Below are positions 12,266 through 25,113 of a stretch of 64,000 nt of DNA, one piece after another. Source of the DNA: Myxocyprinus asiaticus (taxonomy: Eukaryota > Chordata > Actinopteri > Cypriniformes > Catostomidae); NCBI RefSeq assembly GCF_019703515.2, contig NC_059382.1, forward strand, positions 14,239,001 to 14,303,000. The letters are read 5' to 3'. Each line of letters begins with the position of its first letter. Position 1 is the stretch's first letter. The notes under the pieces are model-generated. The model was given only the letters and a program-made list of their open reading frames with translations, did not search any database and was not told the DNA's origin. Made by a program: the position numbers and the translations under genes.

Positions 12266-15200
12266 CTAAACCTTATACTGTAGTGCTAATGTCTAATTTT
12301 TTGCTTTGCTAGTCACGTTTATCCCCCGTTAGTTATATCTTAACTGTGGCTTTTTTTGGCACTTTTCACATTTTTTTTTTTAATTACAAAAGTATGTCTG
12401 CTCTTAACTAATGGAGTTTAAATCACATTTAAATCTGAAGAGATCTATTTTGGCACAGGTTTATTTAATCCATCGATATAGCAATTATTATTTCAATATC
12501 AATGTAGTATTTAGTTACACCTCTTAGAACTACCACATCCCGTTAAATGACTGACCAGATATGTTTTATCTTAAATTTTAGTACATCACTTATTCAATAG
12601 CAGCATCTTCACAACTTAAAAAATAGTATATGCAAATCTACTCAACATCTAGGTAAATCCAAAGCTCCTACACAGACAGAATAAAAGGACAAGACATGAC
12701 GACATGCTACTATGTATATTGCTTTCAGTACTCATCACATTTGATCTATTTTCCCAGTTACTAACGAAAGAAAAAACAGAGACACAACACCCCCCCCCAT
12801 ATGTACTTCTAGTACTGAATACAAAAACTAAAAAACAGAAAGCTGCTCCTTGACACTACATTGGCACCTTAATTATATTTCACATTGAATTGTCACAGTA
12901 ATATCTTGCTTTTTTTGTATTAATCAAATTAAACTATGATGTGATCTTGTTTAACAAAATTGTGTCTGTGTGTGTTTATCTATGTGTGTCTTTGTATGTC
13001 GGGGATCTATTGAGACTAAAACATGACTGATTCCACTGTTCAAGTGTCTCCTAAAAGTACTGCATCATCATAGGTAAAACCGAATGCACAGATGCACTCT
13101 AAAATGCGGAGGCACTCGATTGCCATCACTTCCTCGGCTTGATCTCTGTAGCTCTCCCTTAAAAAAATCCTAAAATAACTATGATGTCCCTATGTTTGGA
13201 AAAAAAAAAATATCTCATTGCACATCATAAATGGGCAACTAGCTAACTGAGAACCTGGAGTCATTGATGTTTCACAAGACAAACTTCTCCATCTCTATTC
13301 AGCTTGTTAGTCCTCCTAACCTAGGGCACAACTGTTTTAAGTTCAGATATCATCACAAACTCGAGACTGAAAGCTTGCTGCACACATACCCACACTCACC
13401 ATACAAACATATCGATGGCTCAGAACAAAATCCCTTTTTAAAAAGTGGCTTTAACATGACAGAAAAAGGTTGTGCTCGATTGCGATCTAGTGCAAGATAC
13501 TATGTTCTAATCTGTAGACATATCTTCCCTTTTTGTTCCCTTCCATCATTGTTTTGTGAAAGGACAAGCAAACATGCACTGTTACACCAGACATCGCCAC
13601 CCATGGAGAGATGTGAGAGAAGGGGGTCTCTGGGTTGATGTGTCAGAATGGGGGTGCACGAAGGTAAAAGGGGTTGAGAAGAGGTGAGGGGAGGTAATGG
13701 TTTTTAGATGAGAATAAAGAAGCCTCCTTACCAATTGGTTCAGATTTACTCTCCCCTGGTGCTCCAATAGCAAAGGAGAGGAAAGAATCATAATTTTAGT
13801 GAGGGGAGAGAGAGCACAGTGCTGTCTAATTCTGTAGCCGTCCAATCTGTTTGGGAATGCTCTCCATTTGAATGTACTGTATGCAAGCCTGGTCTTTTAG
13901 AAAATTGCAGAACTTCCTGATATGTATTGGTAGTAGCTTTTAAATAGATTTCATCCAGTATTAAATATGCCTGTTTCCTTTCTAGTTGTGTCACTCTTTT
14001 GGAGGACACAAAGTTCATCTAGACGAAAATAAATACACCATCCACTGCCTCTTCAAAATACATATACACCCTCTTGATTGGGAGTCGATTATTGGGTCTT
14101 GGAAAACTGGAAAATTAAGGTTAGATCCAGCAACATGATATGCAATAATCTCTAAGCATCTGACCTCAACCTAAAAATTCCAACATTGATCCTCTGCTTC
14201 CTAACGGTGAACAATACATTGACTCCATGGAGGTTGGTATAAACATGAGAGTACATTACATCATTGTGGTGCATCAATACGATAACGATAAAGAACCCTG
14301 ACTTTTCTTGGCCTTCCATCATGGCCTCCACACTTCACAGTGCATTAAGACAAAATTCAGTGTACTCAGATAAAAAAAAATAAAAAAGGAAAAACAAACT
14401 AGGACCTTATCAGCAGCACATACGTCACACTTAGGTAGTTCTAATCTGCACAGGAAGTTGTTTACATGAAGAGCCCATTCATTTTAGAAGAGTACAGGTG
14501 ATCCTGATATATGTAATCATAACGCACCAAAAACAATTCTTAGACTCAGTAGTGGCTTGGGGACTATATAAAAAATGTGGCTACTATTGGCCATAATAGG
14601 GCCAGCAATCTGTTTCAACAACGACACAATTTTTATGGCAGACCATGTAACTAACCAGCCGGTGTCGATCAGAGCGTAACTTTGTTCGTGGCCATAATTG
14701 TTCAGTAGTATGTTCGTTTTCAAATTTGATCAGGAATATCTATGCAAATCTCCCAGTGACGTCAATAGAAGATTTGTGCAGACATTCGACTGCAGTGGCT
14801 CTAAGTGCACAATATCTTTAGCACTGCAGAGATCTGGACAGTAGGGCAGCGTAAACTACAGACTGACTTTTTGGACATTATAGAAAGGGATGAACTTTAA
14901 TATAGAGATGTATTCTTGTCATGGGTACACTCCCTTGGACTTGTGCAAAGACCTACATTCTCATTCAGTAGATTTGCTAATAAATTGTCTAGTCCCATTG
15001 TGATTTCAAGTCTGCTCATGATCAAATTCAGCATTTGATCTGGTAATAGTTTGCTGAGGGTGTGTGTTTGAGTGTGTTAGAGTTTTTTTGTTGTTTAAAC
15101 TGTATTAATATCACTGTACAGTACACTTGCCCCTAGACTCTGTTGGTGCCAACAGTGCAGTTATCACTGGACGTTAAATAAGACATATATTCCAAGGACA

Positions 15201-15350
15201 CATGATTCAATCTACTTAAATAAAAACGAAATCCAAAATATTGTCTTTACATTCATGTCAACCTGAATTCACAGATTAAGAAAAACAAAAAATACATCAG
15301 TCCTTATGGGTGAAATCATATTAATAAATAACGTTGATGGTGATGATAAT

Positions 15351-15355
15351 TCGTA

Positions 15356-15399
<44 letters not shown>

Positions 15400-15425
15400 G
15401 AAGTAGTAATAATAATGATAATAAT
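15351..15425. repeat. (TAA)n microsatellite in probable NOVA 3' UTR
   Basis: About twenty nearly perfect ATA/TAA units. If the 3' UTR reaches this far, the transcript carries a UUA repeat about 0.9 kb after the stop codon. Confidence 0.9.
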
Positions 15426-16263
15426 ATTTGTATAAACACCAGACTTCAATTTCCATAGAGAAATTGTCTCTGGTACTAAATATTCTGACCATAGCAGGTG
15501 CATTTTTTGTCCTGGCCTATGTCCACAATATGATCTACAAGCTTCCCTTATGCTAATAACATCTGTAGTAGCATGGCGTGGCATACACCTGGTCAAACTG
15601 GGGCCCCAGATCAATGTCTAGTGGCACTGAGAGACCCTGGAGCAGCCTCACATCCCCTGCCCTATCCTGCCCAGAGCAGGGCAGGGTCGGGCTGGCTGGG
15701 ATGGTGAGGGCCTGGGGGGCTGGGTTATGGGGTGTCACAAACTGGGGGGATTATTTTCAGTCTCAGACCCCCTATAGAGGGGGCATCGGCAAAAGGTTGG
15801 GAATTAAACTAAGGACTAAAAAGTAAAGAACAAAAATATCTCAGCTAGGAGGGGATAGGGGTGGGGAAAGGGCTGATTCCAGCGGGGTTGGATGTCCAAT
15901 TGCTCCACCCCATTCTCCCCCATCCCACCACCTTGCCCACCTGCTGGGAACCACAGCGCAGCAGCATGCCAGGTTGAATTGCCATTCACTGCTGTCCAGA
16001 AAAATGCACAAAAAAACAACAAAAATCAACCAATAAAAATGTTAAAAGATTAAAACTTAAGAAATAAACCCATATTTACATTTTACACATTTTCGCGATT
16101 TTAAATTTTCCACTTTGAGAGGATATTTTTCCATCTTTTTTTTTTAATACTGAGATTTCCACAAAATATGTGGTTGATTTTCTTCATTATTCATGCCCTC
16201 CATCTCTTTCTCTGTATCTTCCCCATCCCCCACTCCTTCTCTCCTTTTACATACTCCCTGTTT

Positions 16264-17286
16264 TTAGCCCACCTTCTGCGGATTGGTGGCCCTCACACCC
16301 TGCTCATATGTGATTCGCTGGCTGATAAGATATTGGGCTGCCTGTGTAGCGGCTGGCGATCCGGTAATGGTAACTTTACGGTTTCTGGTGCCAGGAACAA
16401 ACTCTCCCTTTTTGGAGATCTGAATGCGGGCTCCTGTCAGTTCTTGGTACTCCACAAGCGTCTTGCCTCCTTTCCCCAAAATGGCACCAACCAAGTTCTC
16501 TGGCACAGCAATCTCCACCACATCTTTGGCCCCCTCCGTTAGCTTCTCAGTGGCCAGTAGAGAGCTTGCCACCAGCGGGGAAGCAGCACTCAAGTAGCCA
16601 TTGGTGGCTCCGGTGGCGGCAGCTAGTGAGCCTAGCGTGAAGCCTCCTAGACTGGTTGCTGGGTGGCCGGCGCTGGTGGATGCATCATTAGCGTAGGAGG
16701 CTAGCAGATTGGCGGCTGCAGCTGCAGCAGGGTTAGCACTAGCAGCCACAGCAGCGAGGACTCCTGAGGCAGCGGCAGGGTTGAGCCCTAGACCCAAGGA
16801 GTTGGTATTGTATCCGTAGCTGGCTAACGTGTTCAGCGCCGACGTAATAGCCAGTAGGTCATTCCCTGAGAAGCTGGACATTGTTGTGGGGAAAGCACCC
16901 ACTCCAGCCAGGCTGGCCTGCCCCAGGAGACTGGAAGCTGTGGCTGCCGCTGCAGCGGCAGCTGCTGGCATCACCTCCGCCGAGTTGGCGTACGGGGAAC
17001 CTGTGGGGTTGGAGTTGGCCACGGGGCCAGAGATGTTGGAGTAACTGATGTTGAGACAGCTGCTGCTCTGTGGATCCTCCTGGATCTTCTGCACGATGAT
17101 CTCCACAGCTTTGCGGTTCTGCTCAGGCTCTCCACTGATGGTGACTACGCGTTCCTGCAGATTGATGCCTTCTGGTTTCTGTGAGAGCTGGACCCAGGCT
17201 CCAGACTGCTCCATGACGGCCTTCACTGTGGCACCTCCCTTGCCGATGATCAGCCCTGCTGTGCTGTTGGGCACTATCAGCTTGGC
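16264..17286 (-). CDS. nova2: NOVA-family RNA-binding protein, terminal coding exon (KH2, Ala-rich spacer, KH3, stop)
   Basis: NOVA proteins are neuronal nuclear splicing regulators that bind YCAY RNA clusters through KH domains. This exon encodes the last 340 residues. KH2 covers about residues 1-75, with the GKGG loop at 15-18. An alanine-rich spacer follows (runs of 8 and 6 Ala; contains [16 protein letters not shown] sequence). KH3 starts near 254, with GKGG at 271-274, and the protein ends QKVG then TAA (16264-16266). The acceptor is a clean pyrimidine tract plus ttttcag at 17287-17298, so the reading frame starts GCC AAG CTG in phase 0. It joins the exon at 31982-32148. No frameshift or stop interrupts it. 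The family call is secure from near-identity to known NOVA KH2/KH3. The paralogue is less sure: the KH2 start [31 protein letters not shown] and LISQR fit NOVA2, while [22 protein letters not shown] and RITYEQ fit NOVA1. Confidence 0.95.
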   Translation of the reverse strand, partial: AKLIVPNSTAGLIIGKGGATVKAVMEQSGAWVQLSQKPEGINLQERVVTISGEPEQNRKAVEIIVQKIQEDPQSSSCLNISYSNISGPVANSNPTGSPYANSAEVMPAAAAAAAATASSLLGQASLAGVGAFPTTMSSFSGNDLLAITSALNTLASYGYNTNSLGLGLNPAAASGVLAAVAASANPAAAAAANLLASYANDASTSAGHPATSLGGFTLGSLAAATGATNGYLSAASPLVASSLLATEKLTEGAKDVVEIAVPENLVGAILGKGGKTLVEYQELTGARIQISKKGEFVPGTRNRKVTITGSPAATQAAQYLISQRITYEQGVRATNPQKVG

Positions 17287-17367
17287 CTGAAAAGGACATA
17301 AGCAAAGAGCCAAAGGTCATGGTTCTGTGAATGAGTCACTCTCTGTGCTAAAAAAAAAAAAATTATT

Positions 17368-17547
17368 TGCTGGTTTTATCTGTTTTAAGATGGTTTAACT
17401 GATCTGCCAGCCTGGCTAAGCTGGTCTTCAGCTACTTAAGCTGGTCCCCTAGCCTGGCCAAGATCAACTGGTTGGCCAGCTGGTCTTCCAGGCTGAACAT
17501 CTGAAAAGAGCCCAAAACCCTTCTAAAACCAAAAAAACAAACCAGCA
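17368..17547. mobile_element. GCTGGT-rich short element with inverted ends
   Basis: It starts TGCTGGTTTT and ends AAACCAGCA (inverted), with internal AGCTGGTC, GGCCAGCTGGTC and CCAGCCTGGC units on both strands. It sits only about 80 bp upstream of the terminal-exon acceptor. There is no coding capacity. Confidence 0.6.
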
Positions 17548-20088
17548 TGTTGCAAACTAGACTGTTAAAAAGTATGCCATTACTCATGCTACTTTAGCTT
17601 GAGTCATGTTGTTAGTCTTGTGATTTGCAAGTAGAATGTGTGATTTCATCTCGTTAATGTTAGCACAACTATTGTCTTTGAACAAAAACAACTATTTCTG
17701 TGGCAACTAAACCCATATGTTTTCAAAACCAAAGCCTGGCTTTTACAATTTAAGGTAATTACTTAATTTCATGTTGCTGTTTCATCAGTTGTTTGTGTTG
17801 CTGTATAACTAAAGCATAACTCCAATTTAAATTTCATCTGACAGAGTTTAATCTAGTAATTTAATGTGATGGCAACATGGTGTTCTCAGAGAGTAACTTT
17901 TAGACAATGTCTATGAAAAATAATTTCCTCTTTGATAGAAGGAAAAAAGTGTAAACAGTGGTTACCATGGATTTTTCCCTTAATTAGAAAGGCTTGCTTC
18001 TCTGATCAAGCGCAGTGACACACGCTGATACATTGTTCTAAAGCTTCACACAAAACACAGAACATACTGATCTTATTAAAATGCTGCTAAAGACACTGTT
18101 AGAGATATTAAATGTATTCATTAAACTTCACCAGTGATTTATTTTCTGAACTGTATTTGATTTTGTTTGTAGGTAGCTAGCAAATTAAATGTCCAACTTT
18201 TTTTCAACATTAAGATTTTAGGTTAAAATTTACATTAATGTATAAGAGAAAGTCGATATTTTAGGTGCTGCTCAACATTTAATTTAAGGTTATCATCTTT
18301 TTTTAATCAAAATCTTTTCCCAGTTAACTTAAATAGTACTGCAGTCCTGCAATTCATTTTTAAAAGTATAAATATTCCACATAGCTTCTCACAAATTACA
18401 AAACTGGAAACACAAATCTAGAATTTTCTAACTATGTTTTTTTTTACATGTTTTTTTACTGTTAGAATTTGACACATTAGACTGACTGCAAAAATATATG
18501 TGGATCATATAGCTTAAGTGCCGCCAAATGCAACATCACATTGAAATACAACAAATCTGACACATTTTAAAGCATTAAACAAACAAAAATATTAAATTTA
18601 CTCAAGACATGAAAAAATAGAAATGCCTAAGATTAGTGAAACAAAAATGAACAAAACTAAAAAGTAGATAAAAGTAATTATAAGACTGAATTTGGACAAC
18701 AATACATAAATATTACTTCCATCATAATTATAAAAAGGCCATAACATGTTGTTACAATATGGCACATACTGCAGCACTGATGAGCCCAAAAAATATTAGA
18801 TATTAGAAGATACATATAAAGATGCAAGTACGTTTGTTCTTGTACTTTCTGAGCTGTGAATCAGCAGGTAAAAAGAGGCTCCTCCTGAAAAGCATCGACT
18901 CCCAAGGGTCAGTGTTTCCATGGAAACTCAACTCCAGCATTCAAGGGGGACTGAAAGGGAGTCGGAATGATGCATAGCAACCAACCAACCACCCCCCACT
19001 GTATACGCTCTCAACCATTCACTTAAAACCACCACCTAGTTATTCCATAATACTGCACAAACCTATCCAGTACTGTGCTACAATACTCTATAACACACCT
19101 AAACACCATACACTAATGAAGGACACTTTTGCCATTGAATTGGGAAAAGATAAAAAAAATAAACAATAAGATAAATTTCCACCACGTTACTTGAAATGTT
19201 CATTCATTAACTGATCTGACAAAAACTAGTGCTTGATGTTTTTGATCAATGCCGGATATATCTACGCTTAGTAGCAGTGTGAGAAAACTAAATATGCATT
19301 GTGCTGTTTGATTTTGACAGTTAATTACCCCGTATAATGGAAACCTCCAGCCCTCCCCATTGACAATGCTGGATTCTGAATATTTGCACTGTCAAAATGA
19401 CAGATAGAGAGATGAAAATCGTAAAAGGGGAGACAAGAGAATTGTGTAGATGTGAGTGAAGATAGATGTGTGTGTCTGTGGGGGCGTGTGTTTGTATGTG
19501 TGTGTATATGAACAAAGCAAAGGAGAGAGTAGAGGAAGAAGAGAGGGTGAGGAGGGGGTGGTGTTCGGCTTAGTCTTACGTTTGTTTCTTTTATGAGTCG
19601 TTCCATTCTTTTCACTCGCTCCCCCAAGGTCTGCTGTAGCTTGCTGCCCATAGACATATCTTTACAGAGGCTGTTTGGCCTTGCCACTGTAGCACTAACT
19701 CTCATTCAGCTTAAATGAATTAGCATAGAAATGAAAAATTGGTGACAGGAAATTTCATGGACTCCAACATTTGCTTTTTACTTAGGTAGAATACACAGAA
19801 GAACACTTGTATTGCTGAACGTTTTGAGCAAAATAATCTTCACAGTTGTCTTTTAATGCAACAGAAATCAGATTGTTTTTGTATTCAGCACCAGAGAACA
19901 TTTACTGTGATTAATCATTACTGCACTAATGCAAATGCAGCAAATCGGTCCTGTTCCAGTTCCAATCTTAACTCTAAGTGATTATATATTACAGCAATTA
20001 AGGAAAATAATATTGAATAAATTAATTAGATTTTAGGGAAACTATTAGTATCTTTAAAGGTTATGTGTGTATTTTTTTCTCTGTTATG
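17548..20088. other. Intronic sequence, no feature recognised
   Basis: AT-rich intron without a clear repeat family. It includes the weak candidate exon at 19576-19690 discussed under findings. Confidence 0.5.
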
Positions 20089-21122
20089 TTAAAGGATTAG
20101 TTCACCCAAAAAATGAAAATACTCATAATTTACTCACCCTCATGCCATCCCAGATGTGTATGACTTTCTTTCTTCTTCAGAACACAAATTAAGATTTTTA
20201 AAAGAATGTTTCAGCTCTGTAGGTCCATAAAATGCAAATAAATGGGTGCAAAATTTTTGAAGCTTCAAAAAGCACTTATAGCATCATAAAAGTAAACCAT
20301 AAGGCTCCAGGGGGTTAATTCATGTCTTCTGAAACTAAACGCTAGGTGTAAGAAATAGATCAATATTTAAAAAATTCAGCACATTGGCAACTTAACATGA
20401 AAACTGACATGTGAAATACCAAAAAAAAAATAAAAAAAATAGAAAAAGAAAAAAAAAACAAAAAAAAAACAGAAGTGCAGTGTTCTTTACAACAGATGAG
20501 CATAGTAATCATACATAGATGCCTGATTCAGCTGGTTTGGATACTTCAACTGCAGCATCATCTTGGAACGGTCAACAAGGAGAGCTGTTTGAACCGGTTT
20601 GAATGCAAGTGAGTGGAGGAGATGCCTCAGACCGAGCTCCTTGCTCAAAATGCTGCATAAAATGCTTTTGTGTTGAAACAGAATTTCAGTCCAAAGAAAC
20701 AGCTGCTAATAAGGGATCTATGTATGAGTCTCTATGCAGAGGAGGCTTTCGCGCTTAGGTCACACCAGAGCCAGTTTGAACTCCAGCCTCCTCAACGAGC
20801 TGGCCAGAAGTGAACATTTTTAGTTAAAAAAAGTTTTAAATATTGATCTATTTCTTACAAACACCTAGGATTTACTTCAGAAGACATTAATTAGACCACT
20901 GGAATCGTATGGATTATTTTTATGATGGTTATATGTACTTTTTGGAACTTCAAAACATTGGCACCCATTCACTTGCATTTTATAGACCTACAGAGCTGAA
21001 ATATTCTTCTAAAAATCTACATTTGTGTTCTGCTGAAGAAAGAAAGTCAAACAAATCTGGGATGGCATGAGTGTGAGTAAATTATGAGAGAGTTTTCATT
21101 TTTGGATGAACTATTCCTTTAA
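20089..21122. mobile_element. Long foldback element with ~280 bp inverted arms and TTAA flanks
   Basis: Left arm about 20093-20372 and right arm about 20838-21118 are reverse complements, from the end motif AAAGGATTAGTTCACCC inward to TAAGAAATAGATCAATATTTA. TTAA occurs at both borders (20089-20092, 21119-21122), consistent with a TTAA-targeting DNA transposon (piggyBac or Kolobok type, not resolved). The ~465 bp spacer (20373-20837) includes A-rich tracts and has no transposase frame. It is non-autonomous. Confidence 0.8.
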
Positions 21123-21523
21123 TACTTCCTCATTTCCCAACTTAGTATGCAAAGACAACTATAAGTAAGCCATTTGTAGGTTGATTCAGCAAAAGTGTAA
21201 ATGCTGTGTGCTTGGGTAGAAATCTGTTTGATCAACCAGTGACAGACAGGAAATTGAAATCTGTCATTACTTTTGCAATAGAACGCAACAGTGCCCGTCC
21301 ACGATTTCACTAAATCCGTGACAATAATTGAGCCTGCTCATAATCTAAAAAAAGTTCAATTTGGCTGATATATCGATGTACTGTATCACACATTTTTTTA
21401 CATTGGTTTTACATTTACACAAAATAAGTACACAATGGCATCGGTGATTCTTTTTGGAAAAGAACAACTGTTATGTCTAAACAAAAAATATCTATTAGCA
21501 TAATCTTTAAGTGGCATTTGCTT

Positions 21524-21641
21524 CAGGGGCCTGGGTTGTTCAGCGAGTAAAGACGCTGACTACCACCCCTGGAGTCGCGAGTTCGAATCCAGGGCATGCT
21601 GAGTGACTCCAGCCAGGTCTCCTAAGCAACCAAATTGGCCT
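21524..21641 (+). mobile_element. tRNA-derived SINE, copy 1 (3'-truncated, head only)
   Basis: It begins GGGGCCTGGGTTGTTCAG and contains a tRNA-like B box (GTTCGAATCC, 21591-21600), then continues to CAACCAAATTGGCC, where it stops. The flanks GCATTTGCTT (21514-21523) and GCATTTGATT (21642-21651) match at 9 of 10 positions and look like a target-site duplication. The ~300 bp SINE body seen in the copy at 52806 is missing. Confidence 0.75.
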
Positions 21642-21651
21642 GCATTTGATT

Positions 21652-23909
21652 CTACTTTTAGCAGATCAGATCCTTTTTCTTCTCTGCCTCTTTCCTTTCT
21701 TTATGATGCTATCATTTTTGATGATCGCATTTGGCAGGAGAAGTGCTGATAGAATCGAGACACTTGGGTAAGAATCCAGCCATGTCGATATATATCCAGG
21801 TTAATTTCAGTGAATGCATCCAAGTGCTGAGCTAGAGGAGGTGGATTCCCCCTCCCTCTATCTATAAAAGAGTGAAAGAAAGAGGGAGGCTGAGACAGAG
21901 AATGTAAGAGTGCAAAAGAGATAGAGAGATGCCTGCTGCTGTGCCACAAGTCATCTGGGACTAGAAGCCTTTGATAAGTTGTCAGGAGGATGCGGCAGGG
22001 GGTTGTGGGTAATGGGGAATGAAAGCTTGGTCAGCCATGAAGGACATATGTACATACTCCCTATGTAGACTGTATTACTTAGTTCTAGTACTGCAACAAC
22101 AACAAAAAATTATAATAATAATGAGACCAGCATCAGAGGCTAGAACAAATTAATCAAAAGATACAGTCTCTCTCTCTCTCTGCGTGGGTTTTGCTGAAAC
22201 AGCAGATGAGGCCCCCTGAGTCTTTGTAGCAGCAGATCCGGCTGCACTCTGATGTAAGATGCATTCCGCCACTGAGAATACAGTTCAGACTTCCTCTGAA
22301 CTCTTTCTACGGATGTATATGCACTGAAAGAGGCCAAATGTAGGATACCCAGTCCTTGACAATACCAAGAATCTATACCGTAGGGGTGGAAATCAGCAGG
22401 GTCCTCCTGGCTATACGATATGTGACCTGCTCCATTGCAATGACCCAAAATCACATTTTGAGTTTTCTGCATTAAAGTAAAAAGGAAAGTCTCAGCTTTC
22501 TAATGATATGATTTATACTATCCCCAACCGTTGTCGAGATATAATCTTTTGAATGTTGACCCGTAAATCTTGTTTCTAAAGATTCAATTCGCGCATCCAC
22601 TGGTTGATCGTGACACCTCCGGCCCTGAAGCAGTTCAATTCACTGAAATGAGTTGTATCCACTCCGCATCTGTATTTAATTGTTTTTTAGCAATTTGCTT
22701 TTCTCTATAGTTGATTTAACCAAGCTAACAAACTATGGACATTGGATAACTTTCCTGAGGTAAATGTACATAGAGTTAAGTGAAGGTTGTTGATATCATT
22801 GATCACTGATGTCCCACGGATAAAACACTGATACGCTGATTAGATGAGAGATGATAATTTCAGCCAATGGCATTGTGTATTTCAACATCCCGTCTGATGT
22901 TCATTCATGTGTTTTTGTGCTCTAATTTTGTACTAAAGTGTAGGGCTAATCGGAGGAGAAATGCTTTATGCAGCGCTCCCGTCTGAATTGACAGCAGCGT
23001 GATTTGACACACCACATTAAAGAGCAAAAAACCCAATATTAATAGTTTGAATTTCATGATAAAATTTACATTGTTTGACAACTGAGACTTTGTTTTATCA
23101 AAAACAACAAAAAACCCAAAACAGTCAAAAGGCGCTAAGGATGCCGAAGGTCTCAAACAATGGCCCCTGGCCAATCCCACCCAGCAACTGTTAGGCCCCT
23201 CCCCACCTCTGTCCCCAGAACAGTGCCTGACTCTAGAGCTGTAGCTGTTTGCACTTTGAAGTCTTAAGCGCTTGCCTTTGGGTTAATCGCCTGTCTTCTG
23301 ATCCTCGGCTTAGCCGTCCATCTCTGCACAGCATCTGCCTCTGTCTGTGTGCGCTGTTTGCTGGCATTGACAAATAAAAAATGACTCCACAGGAGTTAAA
23401 AATAGCATCCTCTCCTCATCCTCCTTACCTCAGTCTTATGACAGTCATGAGGGGCTGTTGATTGCTAGTGAGGGTCTTGCACGAGTGGTCGCACTCTCAA
23501 TTCTCACTTTGTAATTCTTTCTGTCAGTCACAGGATGCAAACTCACAATACGGCTTGCTGCTGACTTGAATTGTCATTTTTTATTTCGGGCTCAGGAGCG
23601 GGACATGCTGGTCGAGGGATTACTCGTCTGAACTCCTCAATGAGAGTGTAAATCTCACACTCTCATTTAACCTCTGTTTAATCTCACATCAAACTCAGTT
23701 TGCGTCCACAGACATGATAATGCAGAAAATAAGAAATTTAGAGCCATAGCTAACAAGTTTAAAAAAGGAACCCTATTTGAAAAATATAACATTTGGCCAT
23801 CTAACAACTAGGATGAATATTTCAACAACATGTCCAGGTCACATTTCAACCCTTATCTTAATAGTTCTAAAAATAGGCTTTGTTTTTTTTTTTTTTACAA
23901 AAATATATA
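21652..23909. other. Intronic sequence, no feature recognised
   Basis: No gene or complete repeat was identified. The minus-strand frame at 22140-22472 has no recognisable domain and includes a simple-repeat-encoded Arg/Glu run. Confidence 0.45.
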
Positions 23910-25113
23910 CACTGGTGACCAAAAGTTTGGAAAAATGTAAAGATTTTGCTCTTATGGAAAGATATTGGTACTTTTATTCACCAAAGTGGGATTCAACTGA
24001 TCACAATGTATTGTCAGGACATTAATAACGTGAAAAATTACTATTACAATTTGAAAAATAATTTCAGAACTTCAGAGTTCTCATCAAAAAATCCTTGACG
24101 TGCAGCAATGACAGCTTTGCAGATCCTTGGAATTCTAGCTATCAGTTACTCAGGTGACATTTCACCCCACGCTTCCTGTAGCACTTGCCATAGATGTGGC
24201 TCTCTTGTCGGGCACTTCTCATGCACCTTACAGTCTAGCTGATCCCACAAAAGCTCAATGGGGTTAAGATCCATAACACTCTTTTCCAATTACCTGTTGT
24301 CTAATGTCTGTGTTTCTTTGCTCACACTAACCTTTTCTTTTTGTTTTTCTGTTTCAAAAGTGGCTTTTTCTTTGCAATTCTTCCCAGAAGGCCTGCACCC
24401 CTGAGTCTTCTCTTTACTGTTGTACATGAAACTGGAGTTGAGCGGGTAGAATTCAATGAAGCTGTCAGCTGAGGACATGCGATCCATCTATTTCTCAAAC
24501 TAGAGTCTCTTATGTACTTATCCTCTTGTTTAGTTGTACATCTGGCCTTCCACATCTCTTTCTGTCCTTGTTAGAGCCAGTTGTCCTTTGTCTTTGAAGA
24601 CTGTAGTGTACACCATTGTATGAAATCTTCAGTTTTTTTGGCAATTTCAAGCATTGTATAGCCTTCATTCCTCAAAACAATAATTGACTGACGAGTTTCT
24701 AGAGAAAGCAGTTTCTTTTTTGTCATTTTTGACCTAAAATTGACCTTAAGACATGCCAGTCTATTGCATACTGTGGCAACTCTAAAACAAACAAAAAGAC
24801 AATGTTAAGCTTCATTTAACAAATAGCTTTCAAATGTTTTTGATATAATGGCAAGGGATTTTCTAGTAACAAATTAGTAATTTAGCATGATTACTCAAGG
24901 ATAAGGTGTTGGAGTGATGGCTGCTGGAAATGGGGCCTGTCTAGATTTTATCAAAAATTACTTTTTTCAAATAGTGATGGTGCTGTTTTTTACATCAGTA
25001 ATGTCCTGACTATACTTTGTGATCAGTTGAATGCCACTTTGGTGAATTAAAGTACCAATTTCCTTCCAAAACAGCAAAATCTGTACATTATTCTAAACTT
25101 TTGGCCACCAATG
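23910..25113 (-). mobile_element. Tc1-like transposon, internally deleted (1.2 kb)
   Basis: Terminal inverted repeats CACTGGTGACCAAAAGTTTGG and its near complement at the right end (CCAAAAGTTT-type, ...GGCCACCAATG) are each flanked by TA, the Tc1/mariner target. The inner arm ACTTTTATTCACCAAAGTGG recurs inverted near 25040. It carries a broken minus-strand transposase. The length is about 400 bp less than typical 1.6 kb Tc1 elements of fish, owing to loss of the catalytic centre. Confidence 0.88.
24130..24726 (-). pseudogene. Tc1-like transposase relic
   Basis: Tc1 transposases cut and paste their element with an N-terminal paired-like DNA-binding domain and a DDE catalytic domain. The N-terminus begins at 24726 with LETRQSIIVLRNEGYTMLEI. 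Frame changes follow, then CTTKQEDKYIR ... SLRNR and KKPLLKQKNKKKR. Near 24237-24268 the sequence jumps to NPIELLWDQL, the motif around the third catalytic residue. The segment with the first two catalytic Asp residues is gone. Several frameshifts also make it non-functional. Confidence 0.85.

Larger units (their letters stand above)
11564..16263 (-). other. Probable NOVA 3' untranslated region
   Basis: This is the sequence directly after the NOVA stop codon. It is largely free of recognised transposons apart from a MITE-like block at 11885-12265 and a TAA microsatellite. NOVA mRNAs are known for long 3' UTRs. On the minus strand, candidate AATAAA signals occur at 12460-12465 and as a tandem pair at 11564-11575; further ones occur at 9370-9375 and 8596-8601. 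Which is used cannot be decided from sequence. The chosen far boundary is therefore only a guess. Confidence 0.45.

Noticed and set aside
13264..13638. 124-codon plus-strand frame opposite the NOVA 3' UTR
   Set aside because: Antisense to probable UTR, with no recognisable product or codon bias.
16168..16542. Plus-strand frame over the NOVA terminal exon
   Set aside because: Mirror of the KH3 coding strand; a shadow of the real gene.
22140..22472. 110-codon minus-strand intronic frame
   Set aside because: Ends in simple-repeat-encoded residues and has no domain or splice context.
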